Shown: positions 9,997 to 21,880, counted from the stretch's first letter. The stretch: 64,000 bases of DNA from Amia ocellicauda (GCF_036373705.1 NC_089851.1:51808312-51872311), one strand, 5' to 3'. Numbers and translations: made by a program. Notes: generated from the sequence alone by a model not told the origin.

Positions 9997-10182
9997 GGTT
10001 ACACTATTTCGATGGTCCACTTTAGACATTCTACTAACTGTAAGTAACTACTCTCATTAGAGTATTAGTAGACTGCAAGTAAACTGTTAGGTTAGGGTTA
10101 ATAGATTACGTTAACACGTAGTTGCAAAGTTACTTATACTCAGTAGAATTTCTAAAGTGGACCACCTAAATAAAGTGTTACC
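9997..10182. mobile_element. MITE with about 50-bp terminal inverted repeats
   Basis: The left arm begins GGTTACACTATTT and contains GGTCCACTTTAGA. The right arm is its inverted partner, ending AAATAAAGTGTTACC. The arms are about 50 bp with few mismatches around a short loop. Non-autonomous, non-coding. Confidence 0.7.
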
Positions 10183-10499
10183 TTTCTTAATATAGTGGCT
10201 GACAAAAGTCTTATTTGTGTTAAATATTTTCACAGTTGTTTTAGACAATTTAATTGTAAAAAAGTATTGTTCAGGTTCATCCCCTTGGAATTATAAGGTT
10301 CTATCTGACATTTTTGACAAAATTGAGTTATTCACATATTCTTATTCTGTGACAACTTATTTACATTATGTGACTTTTTTTTAAGTTGTGTACATTTTTG
10401 GACTTTTTATTTAGAAAACAAAAAGGTTCTGTCTACAAAGTTGAACTCAAACTTCGTACTATACGGTTCTATTTGCGAGCCAATCAGCACTTATCTAAT

Positions 10500-10500
<1 letters not shown>

Positions 10501-10542
<42 letters not shown>
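10501..10542. repeat. (CTAT)n microsatellite
   Basis: About ten tetranucleotide repeats. Confidence 0.95.
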
Positions 10543-10933
10543 CTCTTTTGGCTATTCTTTCTCAAGCCAACATCAAACAAACCTTTCAATCCATACTGAT
10601 CTCTAGAGAGAAAGACATTTTACCTGTCACACTTTTTGTGGAATATTGGATTTCGTTAATTTAAGACACCTGTTTCAACTCATCAGCTCGTCAGAATAGG
10701 CATCGACATGAGACAACTAAAATTGAACTAATTCTCTTAAGCCTTAAAATTGCAGAAATGTCCTTAAATAAAAGAGGAAAATGTATCTCTTGGTTCTATT
10801 AGTGAAATCTTCTCAATATTTTGTATCAAACACTAAACCACAATTTCATTAATAAAATGTACACATTATTTTTAATAATTACGTAAAAACATTTAGTGAA
10901 AATTACAAGACCCATGATTAATTTTTTACAGTG

Positions 10934-11864
10934 TATAAAACATTGAATTTACAAGCCATAATTATATATAACGTGCACATCGGTAATCAATGTGACAACC
11001 AAATGAAACAGAAATTAAGCTACTAAATGAGGTTCGGATGATTACTGCGAATTGAAAAGCTGCAGCAGTTCTATGCTATACAAGTACACAAATGAGACTT
11101 GTAGAATAAAGTGTTTACTCATTTATTATGATACCAGAGCTATTTATATTATTAAACTAATTTAATTAAAAATGATATATTGAAATCAAATCAGGGTAGT
11201 TGACTTTTTGAGATTAATACTGGCTTGTACTTCAACATATGTGACCACAAGAGGGGGAACTTCAACATGAAAACTCTTCCGATTTTGTCAAAATTTGCTT
11301 TCATCTGATTTATATTATTAGGGGTGTGAAACCATACATTTATTGACTGGAATCACCTGGAAGCCTCAATAGTTGTCTGCAACGAATATATTTCATTAGT
11401 ATTATTATGAAAATGTTTCTGCAGTTATTTTCAAAAGCTTATACAAACAATACACTTCATACAGTGATACACAGCTGTGTAGAGCATTGCCATATGTAAT
11501 ATGGAAGTCATTTGTCACTGGCTGGTTGCCAGATTGGTTTAAGTGACAGATTTTGGACAATTTTCAAACGTCTTCTTCTGTGAAACCGCAGGTACGATTG
11601 ATGTGGAATTCTGTACACATGCCCTTGGCTAGATCCTCCATCAGATTTGTTAAAGGCAATACGATTGATGAAACGAGATGCTTAAAGCAATGCTTAAATT
11701 GCATAACGTGTCATAAATAGCAGGTTTGAAGTACATTAGAATGTATTAGACTGTGTTAGTACTGTGTAGATGTGTATTTGGCCCCCTGCATTGCTGCTTG
11801 CAGATATATTTATTATTACGCTTCCAGGTCCAGGATGCCTGGAAGCCTATTGTTGTTGTAAGGA

Positions 11865-11914
<50 letters not shown>

Positions 11915-12199
11915 TATTTATTTATTTTTCTTTTCTTCCGCCAGAATATTTTCAAATGCCTATAACTTTTGAACTGCTTGGTGAAAACTCACCAAACTAT
12001 GGTATGAGTGTAGGGGCTATGGTATGGTCACTTAAATACAATATGGTGGCCTAACGTCACATGGTTTGGCAGCCATCTTGAATGTAGTCCAAAAAATTGG
12101 ACCGTTTTCAAACAGTGTTTTATCAGGAATGGTAAAGAGTTGAGTTATGAAACTTTTTCTACATAGTGTGCTTATGTAAATACTTGATTTGGATATATC
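10934..12199. other. Repeat A continuation, then AT-rich non-coding DNA
   Basis: 10934-11020 resumes repeat A (compare the end of copy 3 near 18500-18530). Beyond that no gene is seen. A (TTA)n tract at 11868-11914 follows a CTATTGTTGTTGTAAGG block that looks like a repeat tail. Confidence 0.4.
11868..11914. repeat. (TTA)n microsatellite
   Basis: Roughly 15 TTA repeats followed by three TTTA repeats. Confidence 0.9.
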
Positions 12200-13049
12200 A
12201 AAAAAATGATAAGTCACATGGTGTGCTCACAATTTTCAATTAAGCTGAAAACACTTGAGCCTCAGCTCCTCATAGACCATTTGACTGGCTGATGTGTGCT
12301 TTGGTATACAGCATCTGTGGACTGTTCTCTACAAATATTCTATAAGAAAAGTTCCTACGTGAAGAAATATGGGCGCAATGAACAAATGTTTTAGACAAAA
12401 AGTCAATTTTTTTACTGTAATGATGCACTGTCTCCACTTGTGGCAGCATATATCATATTTTTCACTGAGAAAACAAGATTCAGGAGCCATCTTTGGCATG
12501 CACATCGTAAAAACTAAGAACTATCAGTCACTTGCAACAGTACTACAATGGAAAGTATCTGTTTAAACACACAGACACTTCTGCAAGCAAATACAAATAG
12601 TATAAACTGAGATTTGTTATAGTGAGGGATCGTTTCAGAAAGAAAGCCGTTGAGAAAAGCTAGACAAACCGAAAGTGAAACTAAAACATAGAATTAAAAG
12701 TGATTCACAAAACACGAAAATACAAGTTATTAAAATAAATACAAGAATATGAACAATGGTACAACAGCAATGACGTTGCTGAATCTGTAGTGGTGGGTTA
12801 TTGCTTTAATTTGAAAATCATTTCAATCTGAGATCGAGTGCCACCGCGAGTGCATTACTACTGTTTAATGTTAACGATGCAACACGGGGGCACGATTTTG
12901 TCCTCTTCTATCTCAGTGAGATCGTATATTATGGTGACATATTATATACTGAACAATGCAGAATCGCTGGCTCTACAAAGTAGAGTTGAAAGGGTAAACA
13001 TAAGACGTGTACTGTGCGAGCTACACCCGAAAATACAGACCTACTCTGT
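12200..13049. repeat. Interspersed repeat A, copy 2
   Basis: Collinear with 7143-8095, diverged by substitutions and small indels. It runs into copy 3 near 13050. Confidence 0.7.
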
Positions 13050-13350
13050 CTTTGTACATTGTAACAGCAAAAGACTAAGGGCAGGATTAAATCAAAAATG
13101 TTTGCGAGCGCGAAAAGTCCCAGAAGAGTCACAGGAGGGGATCTCGCAGCTCAGCTCCTCGCTGAATTAAATCTGAAATGTGCGGAGCTGCGAGCGGGAG
13201 GAGCCGGATTTTCTGGCGGGGTTTCTGGGGTGGGCGGGCGCGTGAGAGAAATCGCGAGCCAATCACAGTGTCTGAAATCTGAGTGACAGCGAGGGCGCGA
13301 GAGCAGGACGTGCTGCGAGGAGAGCGATGCGTCGATAAAGCAGAGAAATC

Positions 13351-13533
13351 AAAACTGTGACCCGCCCGCTAATAGCAAACTACACAACTGTACTCAGTTG
13401 CGGCTTCATTTTCAGTAAGATGACACTTTCTTCTAACCATAAATGTAACCGCTGTGATGTACAGGTGTGTAGTTTGCTATTAGCGGGTGGGTCAAAGTTT
13501 TAATTTTATCCAGCCCCACGATAGCGCCTGAAG
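13351..13533. repeat. Palindromic MITE-like unit (Harbinger-related), copy 1
   Basis: Arms (GCTAATAGCAAACTACAC at 13369 and its inverse ending in GCGGGTGGGTCAAAG near 13495) flank a loop of about 85 bp. The same unit recurs at 13938-14104 (inverted), 17695-17860 and 26962-27142. Confidence 0.65.
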
Positions 13534-13937
13534 GTACAGCTCCACGCTGTAAATTGAAAGCATGAGTCTACCCGCTGAAACACAATTACAAACCTGTACT
13601 GTGTAGCGGCTAAAAAAGAGTAGCAGAAAATAATACAATAATAAAAACAAAGCCGCTCTTGATGACAGCTGTGTATTTTAAATTTTGTATGTCTTCGCAG
13701 ACAATCTTATCCAGGCGTTATCTATAGCCGTGGATCAATGCTGGTATCTTCGGTTATATATGAATACCAGAAAAATGCAAGTCTCTTATTCAGGGACGCT
13801 TTAAATCAGCGTTTACTTGTCATGTGCACTTTGTATTGCTCTGTTTTGTAAGATTGCCAATAAACATATAAACACATATAATAATAATAAGAATAATAAG
13901 AATAAGAATAAGAATAATATGTGTAGCGCGGTGTATT

Positions 13938-14104
13938 CAATAAAAACTGACCCACTGGCTAATACAAAACTACTAAATGAACATCATAGTGGTTACATTA
14001 ATTATTAGAATAAATGATCAACTGAAGAATGAAGCCGCAACTGAGTCCAGTTCTGTAGTTTTGTATTAGCAGCGGTCAAAGATTTGATTCAATCTGGCCC
14101 CTAG
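13938..14104. repeat. Palindromic MITE-like unit, copy 2 (inverted)
   Basis: Shares CTAATACAAAACTACT and TAGTTTTGTATTAGC arms and the GAAGCCGCAACTGAGT block in reverse orientation relative to copy 1. Confidence 0.55.
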
Positions 14105-14430
14105 TTTGCCAGTATAATGTCGGTTGATGTGTGATTGTTCACTGGATGTGTCCCATTGTGATATGTGGTTGTGAAGCAAATATATATTTCATGGAGATAT
14201 TGATATAAGTTGTTCGACTCCGATATGACTCAGAATCGCTCATTTCAGGTGTTTAATTTTCTACATTTTCTGGTGGAGGACCCCCAGACCCCCACCGTGA
14301 ATCCCTCATTACGCCTCGCCCTCATTTTCCTGGCTACGCCACTGATCCATACATAGATACTCTTTATAGTACACATTGTAATATGACAGTGTAATATAAT
14401 TGTGTATATGTCAGTTGTATATATGTCAAT

Positions 14431-14745
14431 CTACATCATTGATTTTCCACAGTGCCAGCTGTGATAGCGGTGCTGATAGTGGCTTGGCGCCCCCACAACG
14501 TCCCCTACTGTAGTTTGAAAGGAGCCTGTAGCATATAGGCTAACGCGGCACATAATTGTCTCCACGGTAAGAGGATGGTTGCGTGCAAATCTATTGTTCA
14601 ATTTATCCTTCAGCAGGTGACACAATAACGATATGCTGTGTCTATCAAACCGATAATGTCTTATTAAAAGGTGATCGGAAGGTCTAGAAAGTTCCGATGG
14701 ATCTGAAAGTGTAGGGCTGGCATCGTCTTCCACGCCTTCGGGCAT
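14431..14745 (-). pseudogene. Harbinger (HARBI1-like) transposase N-terminal fragment
   Basis: The frame starting at 14745 encodes an acidic leader and then HYRFDRHSISLLCHLL and a VSLYATGSFQTTVGDVVG block, characteristic of the helical region before the catalytic domain in PIF/Harbinger transposases. After GDVVG the homologous reading shifts frame (near 14487-14490) and stops. No DDE residues are present. In an intact element this protein works with a Myb-like partner, which I do not see here. Confidence 0.7.
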
Positions 14746-15230
14746 CGATGTCTGCCGTTATAATTTTAATTGTCATAATAGTCCACTTTCTCTTGTATAG
14801 ATGGCGATATGGTGCTCATTCAATCCAATTGCGTCATGCGTGTGTGATATGTGATTAGTAATGAATGATTGACTGATGCTACATTATTACTGGTTTCATT
14901 ATGTTGTTGCATATCATCTCCGTGTTATATAGGCTGCTGTGTCTAGGATAAAGGCATAACGTTGGCCACCTGCTACTAGATAATTGATTGTTCAGATTAT
15001 TCCATATTTTTCTAGAATATATACAGTGGGGGAAAAAAGTATTTGATCCCCTGCTGATTTTGTACGTTTGCCCACTGACAAAGAAATGATCAGTCTATGA
15101 TTTTAATGGTAGGTGTATTTTAACAGTGAGAGACAGAATAACAACAAAAAAATCCAGAAAAACGCATTTCAAAAAAGTTATACATTGATTTGCATATTAA
15201 TGAGGGAAATAAGTATTTGACCCCTTCGAC

Positions 15231-16237
15231 TTAGTACTTGGTGGCAAAACCCTTGTTGGCAATCACAGAGGTCAGACATTTCTTGTAGTTGGCCACCAGG
15301 TTTGCACACATCTCAGGAGGGATTTTGTCCCACTCCTCTTTGCAGATCCTCTCCAAGTCATTAAGGTTTCGAGGCTGTTTGGCAACTCGAACCTTCAGCT
15401 CCCTCCACAGATTTTCTATGGGATTAAGGTCTGGAGACTGGCTAGGCCACTCCAGGACCTTAATGTGCTTCTTCTTGAGCCACTCCTTTGTTGCCTTGGC
15501 TGTGTGTTTTGGGTTATTGTCATGCTGGAATACCCATCCACGACCCATTTTCAATGCCCTGGCTGAGGGAAGGAGGTTCTCACCTAAGATTTGATGGTAC
15601 ATGGCCCTGTCCATCATCCCTTTGATGCGGTGCTGTTGTCCTGTCCCCTTAGCAGAAAAACACCACCAAAGCCTAATGTTTCCACCTCCATGTTTGACGG
15701 TGGGGATGGTGTTCTTGGGGTCATTCCTCCTCCTCCAAACACGGCGAGTTGAGTTGATGCCAAAGAGCTGGATTGTGGTCTCATCTGACCACAACACTTT
15801 CACCCAGTTCTCCTCTGAATCATTCAGATGATGGCAAACTTCAGACGGGCCTGTACATGTGCTTTCTTGAGCAGGGGGGCCTTGCGGGCGCTGCAGGATT
15901 TCAGTCCTTCACGGCATAGTGTGTTACCAATTGTTTTCTTGGTGACTATGGTCCCAGCTGCCTTGAGATCATTAACAAGATCCTCCCATGTAGTTCTGGG
16001 CTGATTCCTCACCGTTCTCATGAACATTGAAACTCCACAAGGTGAGATCTTGCATGGAGCCCCAGACCGAGGGAGACTGACAGTTATTTTGTGTTTCTTC
16101 CATTTGCGAATAATCGCACCAACTGTTGTCACCTTCTCACCAAGCTGCTTGGCGACGGTCTTGTAGCCCATTCCAGCCTTGTGTAGGTCTACAATCTTGT
16201 CCCTGACATCCTTGGACAGCTCTTTGATCTTGGCCAT
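15231..16237 (-). pseudogene. Tc1 transposase (DD34E), frameshifted
   Basis: The N-terminal frame (ATG 16237 to 15824) has the paired-type helix-turn-helix domain ([33 protein letters not shown]). The C-terminal frame (15803-15231) has the DDE core: [28 protein letters not shown]. Comparison with copy 2 near 26123 indicates a 4-base loss at about 15828 that breaks the frame. Length would be about the usual 340 residues. No longer functional. Confidence 0.85.
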
Positions 16238-16277
16238 GGTGGAGAGTTTGGAATCTGATTGATTGATTGCTTCTGTG

Positions 16278-16377
16278 GACAGGTGTCTTTTATACAGGTA
16301 ACGAGCTGAGATTAGAAGCTCTCCCTTTAAGAGAGTGCTCCTAATCTCAGCTCGTTACCTGTATAAAAGACACCTGG
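16278..16377. repeat. Internal palindrome of the Tc1 element
   Basis: The AGGTGTCTTTTATACAGG block and its continuation (about 40 bp) is followed by its inverted copy after a short loop at about 16322-16335. The second copy at 26570-26672 keeps it, so it is a family feature. Confidence 0.8.
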
Positions 16378-16869
16378 GAGCCAGAAATCATGCTGATTGA
16401 TAGGGGATCAAATACTTATTTCCCTCATTAACATACAAATCAATTTATAACTTTTTTGAAATGCGGTTTTCAGGATTCTTTTGTTGTTTTTCTGTCTCTC
16501 ACTGTTAAAATACACCTACCATTAAAATTATAGACTGATCATTTCTTTGTTAGTAGGCAAACGTACAAAATCAGCAGGGGATCAAATGCTTTTTTCCCTC
16601 ACTGTATATATATATATATATATTTTTTTTTTTTGTGTGTGGGGGGGTTTTTGCACCCAATGTGCAGTGCCTAAACATCACACACTTATATGTGTACTGG
16701 CTTGCAAGTTATACAACCATATATGCCTGTAACAATATTCTATAAATGTCATCCAGACGTCTCCAGATGCTTTACCTTTTTGTGTACATATTCATAATAG
16801 CAATTATACAGCTGCTGACAGTGTAATTCGATGTAGTGTTTGTGTCTTAAAAGTCGCCTTCATTCCCAA

Positions 16870-17130
16870 ATATACATATAGCCCACGGGCGTCGCTAGAC
16901 CCTATTCAGTGGGGCTCCAGCCCCCCTACATTTTCTGTCAGCCCCCCTAAAAATATTACGATCAAAGACGTACGAAGCAACGGAGAACAGCGTCCAAACT
17001 CCCCCCCATTATGCGTCTGTAGAAACACCGTTTTCCAGCCCCTATAACTGTCAGTGAGAAGCACCGAGCAGCCTGTAGAGAGAGATGCGTGAACTGTAGA
17101 AATACTGTACTGTCCAACATCAGCTACAAA
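16870..17130. repeat. Unclassified repeat with GGGCGTCGCTAG and CAGCCCCCCTA blocks
   Basis: GGGCGTCGCTAGACCC followed by repeated CAGCCCCCCTA resembles a dispersed vertebrate repeat terminus. A related inverted block (GGCTACGCCACTG) lies at 14332-14344, so an older element may span both. Family not identified. Confidence 0.3.
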
Positions 17131-17694
17131 ATGCATCAATCACAGTCCACATTCAATCCGTGTATCCAAATGTATCAAACATGGAAACACCCCCGTAACA
17201 TAGGGTATAGGCTTAATATACATCATTGTAGTGAGTACGAGTGAGATGTAATACACACTTGATAGTGTATATACACTTGATAGTAGCACTTTTCCCAAGA
17301 AAGATCTGATAAGAAGGAATCAATTGTTAAGACATGAAAGGAAGAAAGCAAGAGCAGAATAAACAAGTAATGAAACCAAAACGAAACAAAACGAACACGG
17401 ACACATTGCTGAACAAAACAATATAAATATATATTTTCTCTATGTGCACGAATAATAAGCAACATTTCGTTTATGTAGATGTTGGGCGCAACATCTAATG
17501 TATTATTATCGCATTGTACACAGTTATTTCACTGACACAGAGCCGCACTGTGAATAAAGCCGGAGCTGCGCTTTCTCTTCACTGTGCCTTAACCGCGAGA
17601 GGCTTTAGACTGCGAGAGCATTTTCAGGGTGTTTTCTCGCAGATATTTTCTTGATTTAATGCAGCGAAAATGTAACCACTCCCAATGTATTGTT

Positions 17695-17860
17695 GGGCGG
17701 GATTAACTACAACTTTAACCAGCCGCTAATAGCAAACTACACAACTGTACATCATGGGAGTTACTTTAAAAATTAGACGAGAGTAGCATCTAACTAAACA
17801 TGAAAGCGCGACTGAGTATAGTGGTGTAGTGTTGTAGTAGCGGCTGTGTGAAAGTTGTGT
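17695..17860. repeat. Palindromic MITE-like unit, copy 3
   Basis: Left arm AGCCGCTAATAGCAAACTAC and a degenerate right arm TGTAGTAGCGGCT. Confidence 0.5.
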
Positions 17861-18032
17861 TTTATTCTCTCTCATTGTGCCAGAAAGGAGCTGAGAGAAG
17901 GTCGTTTTGCGGCGCAAATGGGGTCAGATTTAATACCACGATAGTTTAGCAGCGCAATTTCCACTCGCAGTCATGCTGCTAATGCTTCTGCAAGCGACTC
18001 GCAGCGCAAACATTTTTGATTTAATCCTGCCC

Positions 18033-18430
18033 TAAGTCACAATCAGTCACTTGCAACAGTACAGTATTAGAGTGGAAAGTATTCGTTCAAACACACAAAG
18101 ACTTCTGCATGCAAATACAAATACTGTGAACTGAGATGTGTTTATATTGAGGGATTGTTTAAGCTGTAGAGAAACAGGGAAGAAGTACAAGAGAAAATTA
18201 AAGCGAAACTAAAAATATAATTTGAATATAAAGTCATTTCAAACTGAAATCGAGTGCCACCACAAGTGAATGACTTCACTCGAGGGGTGTCCTCTTCTCT
18301 CTCAGTGAAATCGTAATTTATGGTGACATGTTATATACTGAACTGTGCAGAATCGCTTGGTCTTTGCTGTAACGTTGAAAGGATGAACATGAGAAGTTTC
18401 CTGTGTGAGCTATACCCGAAAAAATTGACA
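18033..18430. repeat. Interspersed repeat A, copy 3 (right part)
   Basis: Continues the repeat interrupted at 13076 by the Harbinger insertion. Blocks ATCAGTCACTTGCAACAG, GACTTCTGCATGCAAATACA and TATGGTGACATG match copies 1 and 2. Confidence 0.7.
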
Positions 18431-18549
18431 TACTCGGTCAGGTGCATTAGTAAAAACGAATTGCTGCTATTTGCCCCTTAGTGATATACTTTGCTTTTCC
18501 AGGTGTAAGTATATATAACGCACACAGCATTAATCAATGTATTAACCCT

Positions 18550-19529
18550 GTTTGGTCAAGCGAGATTACTGAAGGTAGGACTGCCTCAAGCCGATGTGCC
18601 AAAGTCTTGGCAAGGATATTTACATTTGTGTTAAGAGGGGAGATGGGATGATACGAAGCACAGTTCAAGGGGTTCTTGTCCTTTTTTAATAACAATTAAA
18701 TAGATGCTTGACATAGGTTGGAGGTAGGGACAATGAAGTGAAGGATTTTAAAAATGCAGAACTGAGCAAAGGGGCAAGTTGAGGGCAGATTTTTTAATAA
18801 AATTCCACTGGAAACCAGTCTGGACCTGGAGACTTACCACTCTGCATTGACTGAATTGCCCTCTTCAAGAGAAAGAGGCTGTTTTAAGCTTGCTTTAGAT
18901 TCAGGATTAATTGCAGGAATATCTAAGTTATCAAATAAAGAATTGTACAGAAGGGAAATCAGAAGTGTATAGAGTGGAATAAAAGACCCTAAATCCATGT
19001 ATTTCTTGCTGATCCACAGTGGTTGAGCCAGTATGCGTGCGAATCTCAGTAATTAAATTGGCAGCTACAGACTGACGCAATTGATGAGCCAGGATTTTAC
19101 TTGCTTTGTCCCCATGTTCATACATAGTATGGCAGGACTTATATAGTAGATGTTCAGCCTGCTTGATAGACAAGAATTTGAATTCAGTCTGCAGAGTTAA
19201 TCGATCCTTATAGAGGTCAGGTGATTGCTGTTTATTAGTTTGAGCAACGTATGAAATTATTTTTCCATGCAGGTAAATTCTCAGGGTCTCCCATACTGTG
19301 GAATTGGAGATGACTGGGATAGTGTTGATATGTAGGAACAGACCTATCTGCAAAATAATAAACTTATAATAGGGAATTAAATTGAGAATTAAATTGCCAA
19401 GGACCCCAAGGTGGAGATTGATTATAGAAGCGTTAATTCAAAAGGGGCTTGATCAGATATTACTATACTATCATAAATGCAAGAGTTAACAGAAGGGAGT
19501 AGCTTATTGTCTAAAAGTAATCAATATGT
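18550..19529 (-). pseudogene. L1-like LINE ORF2 fragment (endonuclease end to early RT)
   Basis: The minus strand contains a coding-like frame at 19353-18931 with EHLLYKSCHTMYEHGDKASKIL and FYSTLYTSDFP, typical of the linker between endonuclease and reverse transcriptase in fish L1 elements. Downstream to 18550 the frame-broken sequence resembles the RT start region (ILAKTLAH-type). Upstream to 19529 it resembles endonuclease. Multiple stops. It belongs with the ORF1 remnant at 19965-20516, from which a Tc1 fragment separates it. Confidence 0.65.
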
Positions 19530-19960
19530 AACACCTTTCTATCAGAACCAGAATTAACTTTTTCAGCAATTTGAGCTACAGTAGCTCATCTGTTGGATTG
19601 GACCACACAGGCCAGCCTTCGCTCCCCATGTGCTTCAATGAGCATTGGCTGACCCATAACCCTGTCGCCGGTTCACTACTTTTCCTTCCTAGGACCACTT
19701 TTGATAGGTACTGACCACTGCAGACCAGGAACACCCCACATGAGCTGCTGTTTTGGAGATGCTCTGACCCAGTCGTCTAGCCAATTTGGCCCTTGTCAAA
19801 GTCGCTCAGATCCTTATGCTTGCCCATTTTTCCTGCTTCTAACACATCAACTTTGAGGACAAAATGTTCACTTGCTGCCTAATATATCCCACCCACTGAC
19901 AGGTGCCATGATAACTAGATTATCAGTGTTAATCACTTCACCTGTCAGTGGTCATAATCT
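19530..19960 (-). mobile_element. Tc1-like fragment (family B), N-terminal half
   Basis: Minus-strand sequence matches the left half of the element at 28646-29457: the ATGGGCAAGC start region, the GTCAGAGCATCTCC helix-turn-helix region and CCTGTCAGTGGGTGGGATAT in the 5' untranslated part, ending at a GTGGTCATAAT terminus. The catalytic part is absent. Confidence 0.75.
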
Positions 19961-19964
19961 CCCT

Positions 19965-20516
19965 TAGATAGCTCTCTCGATAGCCGTTGAATCTACTCCT
20001 TAACCTGGAAGTAGTGCACCCTAAGAATAATGTGACGGGGCCTGTCTCCTTCCCTAGGTCTTGGCATTATCGATCGGTGAGCACGATCCAGAACAGGCAG
20101 GGAGTCCGACTTATTCTTCCCAACGACATCAACAAAGAACTACGACAGGAAAGTAGTAGGATCACGACCCTCCACTCCTTTCACTACACCAACAACACAC
20201 AGGTTGTTCCTCCGTCCCCTTCCACCTAAATCCTTTACTTTCCATTTGAGCATCTCATTCTCTGCAGAAAGGCCGCTGCAAGAGGCTTCCGTCACCCTGT
20301 CAGATATGTCGCTCAGAGACCTCTCTACCTCCTGCAGTCGGCTGCCATACGAGTGCCCTTAAGAGTAGCAATAGCCTCACGCATTTCAGATCAACAAGAA
20401 AGGCCAGGTCTCCGCCACTTTCTGGTGAGGGATTGCCAGCCCCAGTCATGCCTGAATCCGAATCGGGTTGAGTCGCCTCCATCGCTGGCCCCTTCTTGCC
20501 TTTTTGTTTAGACATG
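19965..20516 (-). pseudogene. L1-like LINE ORF1 fragment
   Basis: Starts with MSKQKGKKGPAMEATQPDSD (ATG at 20516), a Lys/Ser/Pro-rich leader. It continues, after frame breaks, with a coiled-coil-like stretch and a GRGRRNNLCVVGV block typical of the RNA-binding part of fish L1 ORF1 proteins. Degraded. Confidence 0.6.
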
Positions 20517-20632
20517 GTTTTAAAACAATAATACACATAATATACTGCAGTTCATCGCTTAAAATAAAAACAAGAAAATAACGTTTGCTGAAGAAAATTG
20601 AAATATCGCAGGAGCTCTCTGTTCACACGTCA

Positions 20633-21260
20633 AATTGGAAGCTGTAGGCATTCAGGGTAATGTAAGTAGATGGATTATGAACTGGTTGATGTATAGGAAG
20701 CAGAGGGTGTCGATTAGAGGAGTTGCTTCTAACTGGAGTGAGGTTGTTAGTGGAGTTCCACAGGGATCAGTACTAGGGCCTTTGCTTTTTCTAATCTATA
20801 TTAATGATCTAGACTCTGGGATAGTTAGCAAACTTGTCAAATTTGTAGATGATAGTAAAATAGGTGGCTCAGCAGATACAATCTCGGCAGCACAGGTTAT
20901 TCAAAGGGACTTAGATAATATTCAGTTGTGTGCCGACACCTAGCAGATGAAATTCAATGTGGACAAATGCAAGGTATTACATACAGGTAACACAAATGTC
21001 CACTATAATTACACAATGGAAGGAATAGAACTAGATGAAGTAATGCATGAGAAAGACCTAGGAGTCTACGTGGACTCCTCACTTTCTCCATCCAAGCAAT
21101 GTGGGGAAGCAATAAAAAAGGCAATCAGAATGTTAGGGTATATTGTCAAAAGTGTAGAATTTAAAACAAGGGAAGTAATGTTAAGACAATGCACTAGTTA
21201 GACCTCATCTGGAATACTGTGTACAGTTCTGGGCACCACACATACCAAGAAGGATATCGC
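20633..21260 (+). pseudogene. CR1/L2-type LINE reverse transcriptase fragment
   Basis: The frame at 20635-20943 shows SGVPQGSVLGPLLFLIYINDL, followed by KLVKFVDDSK at the position of the catalytic YxDD (tyrosine and alanine replaced here). A stop at 20941 interrupts; the continuation has MKFNVDKCKVLHTGN and EKDLGVYVDSSLSPS, typical of the RT thumb in CR1/L2 elements. Truncated at both ends: the 5' junction abuts the L1 5' end and the 3' junction is near 21260. Confidence 0.8.
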
Positions 21261-21880
21261 TTGGGAGGCCATGGCTCGTCAGACCTTGGGGTGTGGGTGC
21301 CCTGTTAGTCCTCCATGGTAGGGTGCCTCTGAGGTGGGTTTTGCCTCATCATCCTCTCAGAGGGGGCTATTGCTGGAAGACAAACCATTTTATTTTCCTT
21401 TCTCTCTCTGCCAATCTCTCTCTGAGGATTGCATTTCTGTCCATGTTATCTCCTGTGTCATGCCCAGATTTTTGCAATGTTCAGACACCTTGGTCGGACA
21501 GTATATGTATTTTCCAGCCACTCCTGGTAACATTGTATGGACGTGGGGTCTGTTTGGCCCCTGTTGTAATTGTAGCTGGCAGAAGCGGCACAGTCAGCCA
21601 GCAGGGTGGGGTTCAGGCTGCTTCCTCTTCTTTTCATTCTTCTGCACTACTCTTTGTTTTGTGGCATCAAGCACCCTCTGGAAATACATGGTTGTAATAA
21701 ACTGCTCAAAAGGCATTCCTGAATCAGTCAGACCTTCAGACCCATACAATTTGAACACTTTTGTGGAACAGTAAAATAACCTGAGTTTTCCCTGCTGATG
21801 AACCATCCATAGAAACCAAACATGTTTTAGTCATATTAGTTACTGCTGCTGCTGTCCATGATTTATTGAACAATCTGTTC
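21261..21880. other. Unassigned DNA; possible exon fragment at 21594-21806 (-)
   Basis: No element is recognised. A 70-residue minus-strand frame (21806-21594) has protein-like composition, with KVFKLYGSEGLTDSG and a VLDATKQR-KNEKKRK tail. It may be a remnant of a transposon or multi-copy gene. Overlapping plus-strand frames look like shadows. Confidence 0.2.

Larger units (their letters stand above)
8096..10933. mobile_element. CACTG-ended element carrying a gene fragment
   Basis: The left end CACTGTAAAAAATG and the right end ATTTTTTACAGTG form a short terminal inverted repeat at the boundaries of the insertion in repeat A. CACTG ends recall EnSpm/CACTA transposons, but no 3-bp duplication is visible. 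Instead imperfect direct repeats of about 33 bp flank it (8061-8095 and 10934-10966). No transposase is recognised inside. It contains the 8689-9000 ORF, a possible LTR/SINE fragment and a MITE. Confidence 0.5.
15024..16604 (-). mobile_element. Tc1-like element, Passport/PPTN-like family, copy 1
   Basis: The ends CAGTGGGGGAAAAAAGTATT and the inverted CAGTGAGGGAAAAAAGCATT lie directly inside TA dinucleotides (15022-15023, 16605-16606). The terminal inverted repeats are about 200 bp. The 1581-bp element carries one transposase on the minus strand. Sequence of the ends resembles the fish Passport/PPTN group from memory. Confidence 0.85.
13079..18032. mobile_element. PIF/Harbinger element, TSD TAA
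   Basis: The ends are inverted copies starting GGGCAGGATTAAATC, identical for about 28 bp. They are flanked by TAA on both sides (13076-13078, 18033-18035), the 3-bp TWA duplication typical of PIF/Harbinger. Internal DNA holds a HARBI1-like transposase remnant (14431-14745), GC-rich sub-terminal DNA and palindromes related to a MITE. A Passport-like Tc1 copy is nested at 15024-16604. The element splits repeat A copy 3, so it is younger than repeat A. Confidence 0.8.

Noticed and set aside
13079-13350. CpG-island promoter of a host gene
   Set aside because: The GC-rich stretch lies just inside the Harbinger terminus and no host exon follows, so it is more simply element sub-terminal DNA.
15289-15594. 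Plus-strand ORFs over the Tc1 elements (also 15601-15831, 62333-62626)
   Set aside because: Antisense of recognised transposase sequence.
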